A DNA stretch of 64,000 nt from Allobacillus halotolerans (lineage in GTDB: Bacteria; Bacillota; Bacilli; Bacillales; Alkalibacillaceae), in the NCBI RefSeq assembly GCF_028743495.1, contig NZ_CP117968.1; one strand, given 5' to 3'. The position numbers were made by a program, and so were the translations under genes. Shown in pieces: positions 52,369 to 60,774 of the stretch. The notes beneath the pieces are model-generated. The model did not search any database. It was not told the origin of the DNA and saw only the letters and a list, made by a program, of their open reading frames with translations. Within the stretch, counting starts at the first letter, position 1; each line of letters begins with the position of its first letter.

Positions 52369-52556
52369 TCGTATTCCTCCTTTTTTTGATAATTTGTCAT
52401 CAACTAAATTTTCAGAAAAATCAAGGCAAATGTCAAGTAATTTTTGAATAATTTGTGAACTTACTCAAAAAAACTTGTTTACTAGCACTATTCGAAGGAA
52501 ATAGATATTATGAATGTAACGTTTTTATTTTATATTATAATTAAGCAGGTGATGGA

Positions 52557-53042
52557 ATGGTGAAAGTATTATTTGTCTGTCTCGGAAATATTTGTCGCTC
52601 ACCGATGGCAGAAGCAATTTTTCAAGAATTAGTGAGTGAAAAAGGGTTGGACGATCAAGTCGTCATCGACTCTGCCGGAACAGGCGATTTTCATGTTGGT
52701 GAACCGCCACATGAAGGAACAATAAAAAAATTAACGGATGCGGGCGTCAATTCCAATGGTCTCGTTGCTCGGCAAATTAGCGAGGAAGATTTTCTTCATT
52801 TTGATTATATTATTCCAATGGACGACGATAACTTGGAAAACATAAGAAAACAAATCGATGATGATACAAATATCGTCGTAAAAAAATTATTGGATTTCGT
52901 GCCGGATTCTAAAGTGAAAAACGTACCAGATCCGTATTTTACGGGAGATTTTGACGAAACATATGAATTAGTTTTTGAAGCTTGTCAACATTTATTGAAC
53001 GATGTAAAAGTAAAACTTGAACCATTACAGGAGGAATACTAA
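52557..53042 (+). CDS. yfkJ: Low-molecular-weight protein tyrosine phosphatase
   Basis: 161 residues. The P-loop CLGNICRSP near residue 8 holds the nucleophilic Cys and the Arg; the general acid Asp is in NVPDPYFTGDF. The gene order with the next two genes matches B. subtilis yfkJ-yfkI-yfkH. YfkJ-type phosphatases are linked to stress resistance. GCAGGTGATGG precedes the ATG. The last base of its stop codon is shared with the start of the next gene. Confidence 0.93.
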   Translation: MVKVLFVCLGNICRSPMAEAIFQELVSEKGLDDQVVIDSAGTGDFHVGEPPHEGTIKKLTDAGVNSNGLVARQISEEDFLHFDYIIPMDDDNLENIRKQIDDDTNIVVKKLLDFVPDSKVKNVPDPYFTGDFDETYELVFEACQHLLNDVKVKLEPLQEEY

Positions 53043-53302
53043 TGGAAAAATGGAAAAAAGGTATGTTAGTTGGAGCTGCACTTGGACTGTTGGTTTCGTT
53101 AATTGATCGCCAAGAGAGAGAAAAAGTCAAAGACTATTCAAGAAACATGAAAAATGAAGTGCGCCAAGTGTATTCACAACCATCACAAGCCATCACGCAA
53201 TTACGAACAAAGTTACATGATGTCACAAGAGGCACTGATCGTGTCATCCAACAACTGGATCAGTTAGAGTCATTCTTTAATAAGTATGATAACCGTAAAT
53301 AA
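53042..53302 (+). CDS. yfkI: YtxH-like small protein (YfkI position)
   Basis: 86 residues. A short N-terminal helix (GMLVGAALGLLVSLID) precedes a long amphipathic coiled-coil region (EREKVKDYSRNMKNEVRQVY and VIQQLDQLESFFNKY). The start codon overlaps the phosphatase stop (TAATG), so translation is coupled. Function is unknown; position and layout fit B. subtilis yfkI. Confidence 0.85.
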   Translation: MEKWKKGMLVGAALGLLVSLIDRQEREKVKDYSRNMKNEVRQVYSQPSQAITQLRTKLHDVTRGTDRVIQQLDQLESFFNKYDNRK

Positions 53303-53399
53303 ACATGCATATAGTGAACGATAAGTACGAGTATTATTCTCAAAAACTTATCGTTACTTTTTTTAGTTAGTAAAAATGATAGATATTGCAGGTGACAAA

Positions 53400-54248
53400 A
53401 TGATTTTTGAAAAGCAATTTTGGAAGGAACTGTTTTCGGAATTCAGTAATGATGACGTAACTGGCCTTGCCGCTCAATTATCTTATTTTTTCTTGCTATC
53501 GTTATTTCCATTACTGATTTTTTTGCTATCACTCGTTTCATTTTTACCGGTTACTCAAGAGGACATTTTTAATATGCTCCAAGAGTATTTACCACCGAAT
53601 ACGCAAGATTTGATTCAAAATAACGTTCAGCAAGTGATTGATGGCGGAGGAGGCGGTTTATTATCTTTCAGTATTATCGGTACGATTTGGTCCGCATCCG
53701 TCGGTGTCAATGCGTTATTGCGGTCGTTTAATCGTGCCTATGAAATCGAAGAAACACGTTCGTTTATTGTTGCAAGAACACTTTCTATCGGCCTCACGCT
53801 ATTGGTCTTATTTTTGATTGCCGTTGCACTGATGATTCCTGTGTTTGGCCGGGTACTTGGTGAAAATGTATTCGGGATGATTGGGCTCTCGGAACAATTC
53901 GTCGAAGTCTGGTTTATCATTCGTTGGATATTGACGGCACTTATTTTGATTGTCGTGTTAACCATTCTATTTTTTATCGGTCCAAACAAAAAGCTGAAAC
54001 TTGTGCACACCTTGCCTGGCGCTACTGTCGCGACAATAGGTTGGATGCTCACTTCATGGGGATTCTCTTACTACGTTTCCAATTTCGGTAACTATTCAGC
54101 GACATACGGCAGCCTCGGCGGGATCATCGTGTTGATGGTATGGTTATTTTTATCAGGCATGATGATTATTATCGGTGGTGAGGTCAACGCAATTCTTGAT
54201 CGAAATAATCGCCGCCTGCTTTCAAGAAAAAAACAGATAGTGGAATAG
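53400..54248 (+). CDS. yfkH: YihY/virulence factor BrkB family membrane protein
   Basis: 282 residues with six helices. Typical blocks are DVTGLAAQLSYFFLLSLFPL at the N-terminus, TIWSASVGVNALLRSFNRAY, and GSLGGIIVLMVWLFLSGMMI near the end. Once called ribonuclease BN, the family is now regarded as membrane proteins of unknown function. ATG at 53400 has AGGTG upstream; the ATG at 53376 lacks a ribosome site. It closes the yfkJIH-like operon before a strong terminator. Confidence 0.88.
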   Translation: MIFEKQFWKELFSEFSNDDVTGLAAQLSYFFLLSLFPLLIFLLSLVSFLPVTQEDIFNMLQEYLPPNTQDLIQNNVQQVIDGGGGGLLSFSIIGTIWSASVGVNALLRSFNRAYEIEETRSFIVARTLSIGLTLLVLFLIAVALMIPVFGRVLGENVFGMIGLSEQFVEVWFIIRWILTALILIVVLTILFFIGPNKKLKLVHTLPGATVATIGWMLTSWGFSYYVSNFGNYSATYGSLGGIIVLMVWLFLSGMMIIIGGEVNAILDRNNRRLLSRKKQIVE

Positions 54249-54275
54249 CCAGTAAGCAAATGGCTTTAATCGAAA

Positions 54276-54322
54276 TAAACCCGAACAAAGGATGGACAGT
54301 CCTTCGTTCGGGTTTGTTTTTT
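54276..54322 (+). terminator. Terminator of the yfkJIH-like operon
   Basis: AAACCCGAAC and GTTCGGGTTT, with AAGGA/TCCTT nested, followed by GTTTTTT. Confidence 0.93.
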
Positions 54323-54990
54323 GCGTTCCAGAATAGAAGCGTTCAAATCGGAGGTAGCGCCCAAAAAAAGAGCTCTACCCCCGAATAGAAGCGCTCAAAT
54401 CGGATGTAGCGTCCAAAAGATAAGCTCTACCCCCGAATAGAAGCGCTCTAATCAGGGGTAGCGATCAAAAAAAGAGCTCTACCCCTGAATAGAAGCGCTC
54501 TAATCGGCGGTAGCGATCAAAAAAAGAGCTGTACCCCTGAATAGAAGCGCTCTAATCGGATGTAGCGCCCAAAAAGTGAGCTCTATCCCTGAATAGGAGC
54601 GCTCAAATCGGCGGTAGCGCCCCAAAAGATAAGCTCTACCCCCGAATAGAAGCGCTCTAATCGGAGATAGCGACCAAAAAAAGAGCTCTACCCCTGAATA
54701 GAAGCGCTCTAATCGGAGGAAGCGACCAGAAAAAGAGCTCTATCCCCGAATAGAAGCGCTCTAATCGGAGATAGCGACCAGAAAATGAGCTCTACCCCCG
54801 AATAGAAGCATTCAAATCGGGGGTAGCGACCAAAAACAAAGCTCTACCCCTGAATAGAAGCGCTCTAATCGGAGATAGCGACCAAAAAAAGAGCTCTACC
54901 CCCGAATAGAAGCGCTCTAATCGGAGGAAGCGACCAAAAAATGAGCTCTATCTCCGAATAGAAGTGATCTAATCATTGGCAGCCCCAAAA
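54320..54990. repeat. 52-bp tandem array A2 (CCCGAATAG family)
   Basis: Thirteen units with the GAATA core at 54331, 54383, 54435, 54487, 54539, 54591, 54644, 54696, 54748, 54800, 54852, 54904 and 54956: one step of 53, all others 52. Units read GAGCTCTACCCCCGAATAGA, GCGCTCTAATCGGAGGTAGCG, then ACCAAAAAA. CTACCCCCGA pairs with TCGGAGGTAG across a 15-nt loop, with one mismatch. Same family as A1. It runs from the yfkH terminator to the 3' end of the next minus-strand gene. Confidence 0.95.
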
Positions 54991-55012
54991 AATAGAATCT
55001 CTATAATAAGCG

Positions 55013-56188
55013 CTAAGCGTTAATCGGTTTTTTCATTTTTTTCGGACCAAAGAAGTACATCATGACACTGACGACTGCCATAAACAATGCAAGCATCAGG
55101 AAGAAGGATTGATTCGCAAAATAATCGAGATAAAAACCGCCGACAATTGGGCCAGTGATGCTTCCGATACTAAACGCTGCACCGCATAAAATATTCCCAG
55201 CAGGCAGGAGCATCTTTGGTAAAAGATCCGTCATATAAGCAATCCCTAGGGAAAAAAGTGAACCTAATAAAAGTCCCGCCATAATGAATGTAGCAAACAA
55301 TCCGATGAGATATTGGTCGAACCATGTACCCGCTAAGAAAATTGCGGTCCCACCAAATAAAACAATCGTTAACATCTTCTTTCTGCCGATACGATCGCTT
55401 AGTGTGCCGAGCGGTATCTGGGAAATGATTCCTGCACCAGCGAAGCAAGGTACGATAATCGAAATCAATGCTACGTCAATGCCAATACGCATGGCGTAAA
55501 TCGGAAAGATACTGTGCAAAACAGTTTCTAAAAATCCATAAGCGAACGGTCCGAGCATGGCAATCCAAGCAATTTTCGTCGCGTTGGTAAAACGCTTTAA
55601 TGTATTATTAGAGGAAATATCAAACTCTGTCTCGTCGACTGGATAATCATTTCGAATCCAGAACATAAATAGCCAAACAAACAGGCATAATACAGAGCTT
55701 ATTATAAACGGAAGATTTTGATGGATTTCTACTAACTGGGTAAATAATGGACCAATCGTGAAACCCAAACCAAACATCAGTCCGTAAATGGCAATATAAG
55801 TTCCGCGTTTATGATCAGGTGTTGTTGTCGTAATCCATGTTTGTGTACCGAAATGGAGGATGTTGTCCCCGATGCCGATGAGCAATCGTAAAGCGAACCA
55901 AAACCACATGGATTCCCAAAGCGTAAATGAAAATAATGCGATAAATACAACGGCTCCACCGAGTAAAATGACCGGTTTATAGCCAAATTTACGTAGTGGT
56001 GGTTCTAAAAATGGCGAAACGATTAAAATACCTATGTATAATGCTGTAGCATGTAATCCGTTTAAAGCGGAAGAAATGCCATTTTGCTCAAAAATGATTG
56101 AGATCAGTGGTAGAAGTAAGCCTTGAGAAAAACCCGAAATGCCGACGAGCCCAACGAGCACGGCAAATCTTCTTGCGGAATAGGACAT
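55013..56188 (-). CDS. yfkF: MFS transporter (YfkF-like)
   Basis: 391 residues, 12 helices. The loop after helix 2 reads LEPPLRKFGYKP and the matching loop after helix 8 reads LGTLSDRIGRKK. Helix 5 has GLMFGLGFTIGPLF. In B. subtilis an MFS gene of this kind, yfkF, lies in the same neighbourhood as yfkH, which supports the name but not a substrate. ATG at 56188 has GGAGG 7 bases upstream; the longer frame starts without one. Confidence 0.83.
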   Translation of the reverse strand: MSYSARRFAVLVGLVGISGFSQGLLLPLISIIFEQNGISSALNGLHATALYIGILIVSPFLEPPLRKFGYKPVILLGGAVVFIALFSFTLWESMWFWFALRLLIGIGDNILHFGTQTWITTTTPDHKRGTYIAIYGLMFGLGFTIGPLFTQLVEIHQNLPFIISSVLCLFVWLFMFWIRNDYPVDETEFDISSNNTLKRFTNATKIAWIAMLGPFAYGFLETVLHSIFPIYAMRIGIDVALISIIVPCFAGAGIISQIPLGTLSDRIGRKKMLTIVLFGGTAIFLAGTWFDQYLIGLFATFIMAGLLLGSLFSLGIAYMTDLLPKMLLPAGNILCGAAFSIGSITGPIVGGFYLDYFANQSFFLMLALFMAVVSVMMYFFGPKKMKKPINA

Positions 56189-56294
56189 ATGCAATCCTCC
56201 AATGTTTGTAAGCAAATTGAATGACGAACTACTTCTCTATGTTAAAATAGATACAATTGAAAATCACGAAAAAAGAAGGATAGGTGAGTTTCGA

Positions 56295-56681
56295 ATGAAA
56301 TTTACAGTGACTGACGAAAAGATAACAAGTGAGCTACCAGCAGGCGAACTGACGATTTCCGGAGATGAAAATGAAGGGTTCCGTCCATTCCAGTTAATGG
56401 TTTCATCTTTGGCAGGCTGCAGCAGCTTAGTATATAAACGTATTTTGGCGAAGCAAAAGATCGAATGGGATGAAATGACTGTTGAAGCGGACGTCATTCG
56501 AAGTGAAGACGAAGTCAACCGCATCGAAAGAGTGACGCTGTTATTTAAGGTGAAAGGCAAAGACTTGAAACAAGAAAAATTACAAAAAAGTTTAGAGATT
56601 GCTTCGAAAAACTGTTCAATGGTTCAATCCGTTGTACCAACAATTGAAGTAGAAGAAAAAGTAGAGGTCGTAGATGCATAA
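56295..56681 (+). CDS. OsmC/Ohr-family protein
   Basis: 128 residues. The two redox Cys appear in SLAGCSSLVYKRIL (about residue 44) and ASKNCSMVQSV (about 110), the OsmC pattern. The family reduces organic hydroperoxides or, in the short YhfA-like branch, has no proven activity. ATG at 56295 has AGGTGAG upstream; the longer frame overlaps the divergent MFS promoter region. Its own terminator follows. Confidence 0.87.
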   Translation: MKFTVTDEKITSELPAGELTISGDENEGFRPFQLMVSSLAGCSSLVYKRILAKQKIEWDEMTVEADVIRSEDEVNRIERVTLLFKVKGKDLKQEKLQKSLEIASKNCSMVQSVVPTIEVEEKVEVVDA

Positions 56682-56700
56682 CGTTATAAAACGATTGACA

Positions 56701-56735
56701 CACTCATTCTAGCTAATGCTAGGATGAGTTTTTTT
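56701..56735 (+). terminator. Terminator of the OsmC gene
   Basis: ACTCATTCTAGC and GCTAGGATGAGT pair around TAAT, followed by TTTTTTT. Confidence 0.92.
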
Positions 56736-56890
56736 GTATCGGCTCATCCGAAAAGATCTGAAAAACACATCCCTTAAAAGCATATTTAAAAATAAAATGA
56801 ATAAATTTGATAAAAGGGTTGTATTCCTTTAAGAAATCCTTTACTCTAGTAAACAGATAAAGAGATGAATCGTTAAAGGGGAGAACTACA

Positions 56891-58204
56891 ATGGCATTTG
56901 TTGTCATCGCTTCAGTATTAATCATGGTTATTTTAAGTTTATTGAAAGTAAACGTACTTTTGGCAATCGTGATTTCAGCACTCTCAGCAGGGCTCATGTC
57001 CGGCTTGTCGCTCGCAGATACGGTTGCATTATTCGTCGAAAACATGGGAGGAAGTGCAAATACAGCACTCAGCTACGTGTTGCTCGGTGGATTTGCAGTA
57101 GCCATTAGTTTGACAGGTATCACAACAGGACTTGTTCAATTTTTACGGAAGGCAGTCAAAGGAAAGCGCGGGTTTATGTTAATCGCAATTGCTCTCATCG
57201 CATCCTTGTCTCAGAACGCAGTGCCGGTGCATATCGCGTTTGTTCCGATTTTAATCCCGCCATTAATTGCTTTGTTCGACAAAATGCAGTTGGATCGTCG
57301 TGCCGTAGCGACTTCTTTGGTCTTCGGGTTAAAAGCTCCATACGTCATGCTACCGATTGGCTTCGGATTGATATTCCAAGGAATCATCCGAGATAACATG
57401 GTTGAAAATGGCATTGAGTTTTCATTGAATGAAGTGACTCAAGCCATGTTGATTCCAGGAGCAGGAATGATTGTCGGTTTGCTAATTGCGCTATTCATCA
57501 CATACCGTAAAAAGCGTGATTATAGCCAAATCCAAGCGAGTGAGACGGCTTCAAGCATAGCAGAAGAAAGTGATGCACCTTTCCAATTCGAAACAAAACA
57601 CTTTATGACATTGATCGCCATTGTTGCTGCGTTAGTGGTACAAATCCTAACAGGTGAAATGGTACTCGGCGCCTTAACGGGATTGCTCCTTATGTTTATA
57701 TTGGTCGCTGTACCGTTTAAACGCGGCGAAGAGGTTATGGCAAAAGGGATCGGTATGATGGGCATGATTGCATTTATTATGCTTGCTGCGTCAGGTTTCG
57801 GTGAAGTTTTAAAACAGACAGGATCTGTCGAAGCATTAGTAGACGCCTCATCGGGTATGTTGGAAGGAAACAAAGCATTAATCTCAATGATTTTACTGCT
57901 TGTCGGTTTACTAATCACGATGGGAATTGGTACATCATTCGGTACGATTCCAATCATTGCGGCATTGTACGTTCCGATTGCTTTAGCAGCTGGATTTTCA
58001 CCAATGGCGATCGCCGTTCTGATTGGTACAGCTGGAGCCTTGGGTGACGCAGGTTCACCAGCATCTGACAGTACACTCGGCGCGACTGCTGGTTTGAATG
58101 TCGACGGAAAACACAATCACATTTGGGATACATGTGTACCGACATTCATCCACTTCAACATTCCATTGCTTATTTTCGGTTGGGCCGCGTCCTTATTCTT
58201 ATAA
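56891..58204 (+). CDS. yuiF: Na+/H+ antiporter-family / YuiF-like amino acid transporter
   Basis: 437 residues with 11-12 helices. Features are NMGGSANTALSYVLLGGFAVA near residue 50, SQNAVPVHIAFVPILIPPLI, LPIGFGLIFQGIIRDNMVENG, and GDAGSPASDSTLGATAGLN near the end, all typical of the NhaC-like superfamily branch containing B. subtilis YuiF. Members move amino acids such as histidine or act in sodium exchange. GGGGAG precedes the ATG. Confidence 0.87.
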   Translation: MAFVVIASVLIMVILSLLKVNVLLAIVISALSAGLMSGLSLADTVALFVENMGGSANTALSYVLLGGFAVAISLTGITTGLVQFLRKAVKGKRGFMLIAIALIASLSQNAVPVHIAFVPILIPPLIALFDKMQLDRRAVATSLVFGLKAPYVMLPIGFGLIFQGIIRDNMVENGIEFSLNEVTQAMLIPGAGMIVGLLIALFITYRKKRDYSQIQASETASSIAEESDAPFQFETKHFMTLIAIVAALVVQILTGEMVLGALTGLLLMFILVAVPFKRGEEVMAKGIGMMGMIAFIMLAASGFGEVLKQTGSVEALVDASSGMLEGNKALISMILLLVGLLITMGIGTSFGTIPIIAALYVPIALAAGFSPMAIAVLIGTAGALGDAGSPASDSTLGATAGLNVDGKHNHIWDTCVPTFIHFNIPLLIFGWAASLFL

Positions 58205-58214
58205 AATGAAGACT

Positions 58215-58253
58215 AGGTTGGTTTCTCTTTTCAAAAGGGATGCCAACCTTTTT
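58215..58253 (+). terminator. Terminator of the YuiF-like gene
   Basis: AGGTTGG and CCAACCT, with CTTTT/AAAAG nested; followed by TTTTTG. Confidence 0.88.
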
Positions 58254-58309
58254 GAATGGTTTTTCTTCTTTCTGCGAAACCTATAGGCAGAGAAGGAGGA
58301 AGATTTTTT

Positions 58310-59089
58310 ATGAAAAAAATATCAACTGCTTTTTTAATCATTGTTTTTGTCATTGCACAAAGTTTGCCCATTTTAGCTCTCTCTAATGAATCTCATGGGT
58401 ATGGTTATAAAAAAAGTGAGGGAGAATCACCGCCCGACTTAGGTTTCTACGCCCCATTAATTGAAAAATATAATGGTTATTATATGGGTGATCCAGATGA
58501 GAAGAAAATTTATCTAACCTTTGATAATGGCTACGAAGAAGGTTACACCGGAATGATTCTTGACGTTTTAAAAGAAAAACAAGTACCGGCAACATTCTTT
58601 TTGACCGGCCATTATGTCGATGATGAGCCAGAGCTGACAAAACGCATGGTAAATGAAGGACATATTATTGGAAATCATTCGGATAAACACCTGGATTACA
58701 CAGAAGCAAGTGACGACAAAGTAAAAAAAGATCTTCAAACACTAGATGAAAAAGTTAAAAAGGTGACCTCACAAGACCATGTGAAATTTTTCCGACCAGC
58801 CAAAGGCGTCTTCAGTGAACGAACACTCGACCTTACGAATAAACTAGGCTATGTCAATGTGTTCTGGACCGTCGCATTAGTTGATTGGAATACAGGAGAG
58901 AAAAAAGGGTGGGAGCAAGCCTATCGCGGTGTCATCGATCAAATTCATCCAGGCGCCATCGTGTTATTACATGCCGTCTCTGAAGACAACGCCGAAGCAC
59001 TTAGCCATTTAATTGATGATTTGCGAAAAAGAGGATATGAATTTGCTTCACTCGATGAATTATTGTGGGATGAACTGGTGCCGTTTTAA
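58310..59089 (+). CDS. pdaA: Peptidoglycan N-acetylmuramic acid deacetylase, spore cortex
   Basis: 259 residues. A Sec signal peptide spans about residues 1-24 (KKISTAFLIIVFVIAQSLPILA). The NodB-type deacetylase domain follows with YLTFDNGYEEGYTG (in place of the usual TFDDG, as in PdaA), the metal His pair in IIGNHSDKHLD, the FFRPAKGVFSERT block, and catalytic His in VLLHAVSEDN. PdaA makes muramic delta-lactam in spore cortex, needed for germination. ATG at 58310 follows AAGGAGGAAG. Strong evidence that the host sporulates. Confidence 0.93.
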   Translation: MKKISTAFLIIVFVIAQSLPILALSNESHGYGYKKSEGESPPDLGFYAPLIEKYNGYYMGDPDEKKIYLTFDNGYEEGYTGMILDVLKEKQVPATFFLTGHYVDDEPELTKRMVNEGHIIGNHSDKHLDYTEASDDKVKKDLQTLDEKVKKVTSQDHVKFFRPAKGVFSERTLDLTNKLGYVNVFWTVALVDWNTGEKKGWEQAYRGVIDQIHPGAIVLLHAVSEDNAEALSHLIDDLRKRGYEFASLDELLWDELVPF

Positions 59090-59095
59090 GGTGAG

Positions 59096-59332
59096 AGGCA
59101 GCTTTATCGACAGTTGGCTGGCGCTTATCAACAGTCAGGATCGCTTTATCGACAGTTAGCTGGCGTTTATCAGCAGTCAGGGACGTTTTATCGACAGTTA
59201 GCTGTCGCTTATCAACAGTCAGGGATGTTTTATCGACAGTTGGCTGTCGCTTATCAACAGTCAGGTGCGTTTTATCGACAGTTAGCTGTCGCTTATCAAC
59301 AGTTAGAGAACGCTTATCAACAGTCACCACCC
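59096..59332. repeat. 21/42-bp tandem array G (TTATCRACAGT family)
   Basis: Eleven 21-bp units with TTATC at 59104 and every 21 bp to 59314, without slips. Odd and even units differ (TTTATCGACAGTTAGCTG versus CTTATCAACAGTCAGGG), so the true period is 42 bp. Frames stay open on both strands for about 100 codons; I regard these as repeat artefacts. It lies between pdaA and alkA. Confidence 0.94.
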
Positions 59333-59453
59333 GAATTATGTTTGCTCGCTCTTTTCAAAGCTCCTTTCTCAGCTAATGTAGTAAATCAATTTTTTGTCAG
59401 CTAGCTGTTAACCATGTAAACTATAGGATAGTTTGAAAAGGGAGAGAAAATGA

Positions 59454-60323
59454 ATGTGGAAAGAATATTATCACGTGACGGGGATATACGATTTTGATTA
59501 TGCTTTAAAGCGATTATCTCTAGATCCGTTAATTCAAGTAAATAAAAAAGAACGATATGTCGATGTACCGTTGAAGTTGGCTGAGGACGATTATTGTGTT
59601 GTTCGAGTGAAAGCAGAGGGCACGATCGAGAAGCCTGTTTTCTCTGTCATGTCTGATCATGATGAACAACAAGATGTCATCTTCGAGCACATCCGAAATA
59701 TTTTCCAGTGGGATAAAGATCTACAGGAAGTTCATGATTATTTCCAAGGAACCGATTTATCGTTGTTATTTTTCACATACCCAGGCACGCCGATTGTGCG
59801 CGATTTTGATTTGTATGGTTCATTAATGAAAACATTAATACATCAGCAACTTAATTTGCGATTTTCGTATGAATTGACTTCGAGGTTTGTGAAAGCATAT
59901 GGAAAAGAAATCGACGGTTCTTGGTTCTATCCATCGCCAGAAAAGATTGCGGAACTTGACTATGAAGACTTGAAGGAACTTCAGTTCAGTCAGCGTAAAG
60001 CCGAGTACGTTATCGATACGTCACGAATGATCGCAAATGGCGAGCTTGATTTGAAAGAAATTAGCCGCTTAACGAACGAAGAAGTGTTCAAGAAGTTAGG
60101 TGCCATTCGCGGCATTGGTCCTTGGACAGTGCAAAGCTGGCTGCTGTTCGGCCTAGGTCGTGATGATCTTTTGCCTGGAGCAGATATTGGGCTTCAAAAC
60201 GCTTTGAAGCGACTTTGGAAAATGGAAACGAAACCATTGAAAGATTATATTGAAGAAAAAGCCGAGGATTGGGCGCCGTACCGGAGTTATGCGGCCATTA
60301 CTCTTTGGAGAAGTATAGAATAA
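59454..60323 (+). CDS. yfjP: DNA-3-methyladenine glycosylase II (AlkA/YfjP-like)
   Basis: 289 residues. The N-terminal AlkA-type beta domain covers about residues 1-105. The helical domain carries LIHQQLNLRFSYELTSRF, the helix-hairpin-helix LGAIRGIGPWTVQSWLL near residue 222, and the catalytic Asp in LLPGADIGLQ. It excises alkylated purines. B. subtilis yfjP lies near pdaA (yfjS), so the local order is conserved here apart from the inserted array. GGGAGAG precedes the ATG. Confidence 0.92.
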   Translation: MWKEYYHVTGIYDFDYALKRLSLDPLIQVNKKERYVDVPLKLAEDDYCVVRVKAEGTIEKPVFSVMSDHDEQQDVIFEHIRNIFQWDKDLQEVHDYFQGTDLSLLFFTYPGTPIVRDFDLYGSLMKTLIHQQLNLRFSYELTSRFVKAYGKEIDGSWFYPSPEKIAELDYEDLKELQFSQRKAEYVIDTSRMIANGELDLKEISRLTNEEVFKKLGAIRGIGPWTVQSWLLFGLGRDDLLPGADIGLQNALKRLWKMETKPLKDYIEEKAEDWAPYRSYAAITLWRSIE

Positions 60324-60341
60324 GGTAGCGGATAAAAGATG

Positions 60342-60380
60342 AGAGACCAAGTCGTCTGAAGACTTGGTCTCTTGTTTTGT
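60342..60380 (+). terminator. Terminator of the alkA-like gene
   Basis: GAGACCAAGTC and GACTTGGTCTC, an 11-bp perfect stem around GTCTGAA, then TTGTTTT. Confidence 0.92.
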
Positions 60381-60394
60381 TTTATTAAAAGAAT

Positions 60395-60735
60395 TTTGTG
60401 GCTGGGCGCATACATTTTGATTATGGGCTCATATATTTTTAATTTGGTCGCATATCTTCTAGCATTGGCCACATTTCTTCTCTTATACGGATCATATCGC
60501 AGCATGTTGGAAGCATATAATTTCAAATACGGTTCATAACGCTGATTCCAATAGGATCATAATCAGAACCGCAGCCTATTTTGTGGTCGGCTCATATTAT
60601 TTAATTATAGACTCATATACCTTGAATTTGGTCGCATATCATCTAGCCTTGGTCACATATCTTCTCTTATACGGCTTATATCGCAGCATGTTGGGAGCAT
60701 ATAATTTCAAATAGGGCGCATAGCCCTGATGCACA
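60395..60735. repeat. 21-bp tandem array H2 (CATAT family) in two blocks
   Basis: First block: CATA or CATT cores at 60409, 60430, 60451, 60472, 60493, 60514 and 60535. Second block: 60593, 60614, 60635, 60656, 60677 (CATA changed to TATA), 60698 and 60719. All steps within blocks are 21 bp. The two blocks are near copies of each other, unit by unit (GGTCGCATATC, then GGTCACATATCTTCTCTTAT, then ATATCGCAGCATGTT), so about 147 bp was duplicated as a set. Same family as H1 at 7.9 kb. Confidence 0.93.
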
Positions 60736-60774
60736 GAGTCTTATTATAATAAAAGTTAAGTCACATTTCCTCTA

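Noticed and set aside
54320..54990. CRISPR array
   Set aside because: Period and copy number are superficially similar, but there are no unique spacers: the whole 52-bp unit repeats. No cas genes lie nearby. The same holds for the other arrays.
59001..59404. YQQSG/YRQLA or TVDKRQ repeat proteins
   Set aside because: Same cause: 21-bp units keep all phases open. No suitable start signal, and both strands are equally open.
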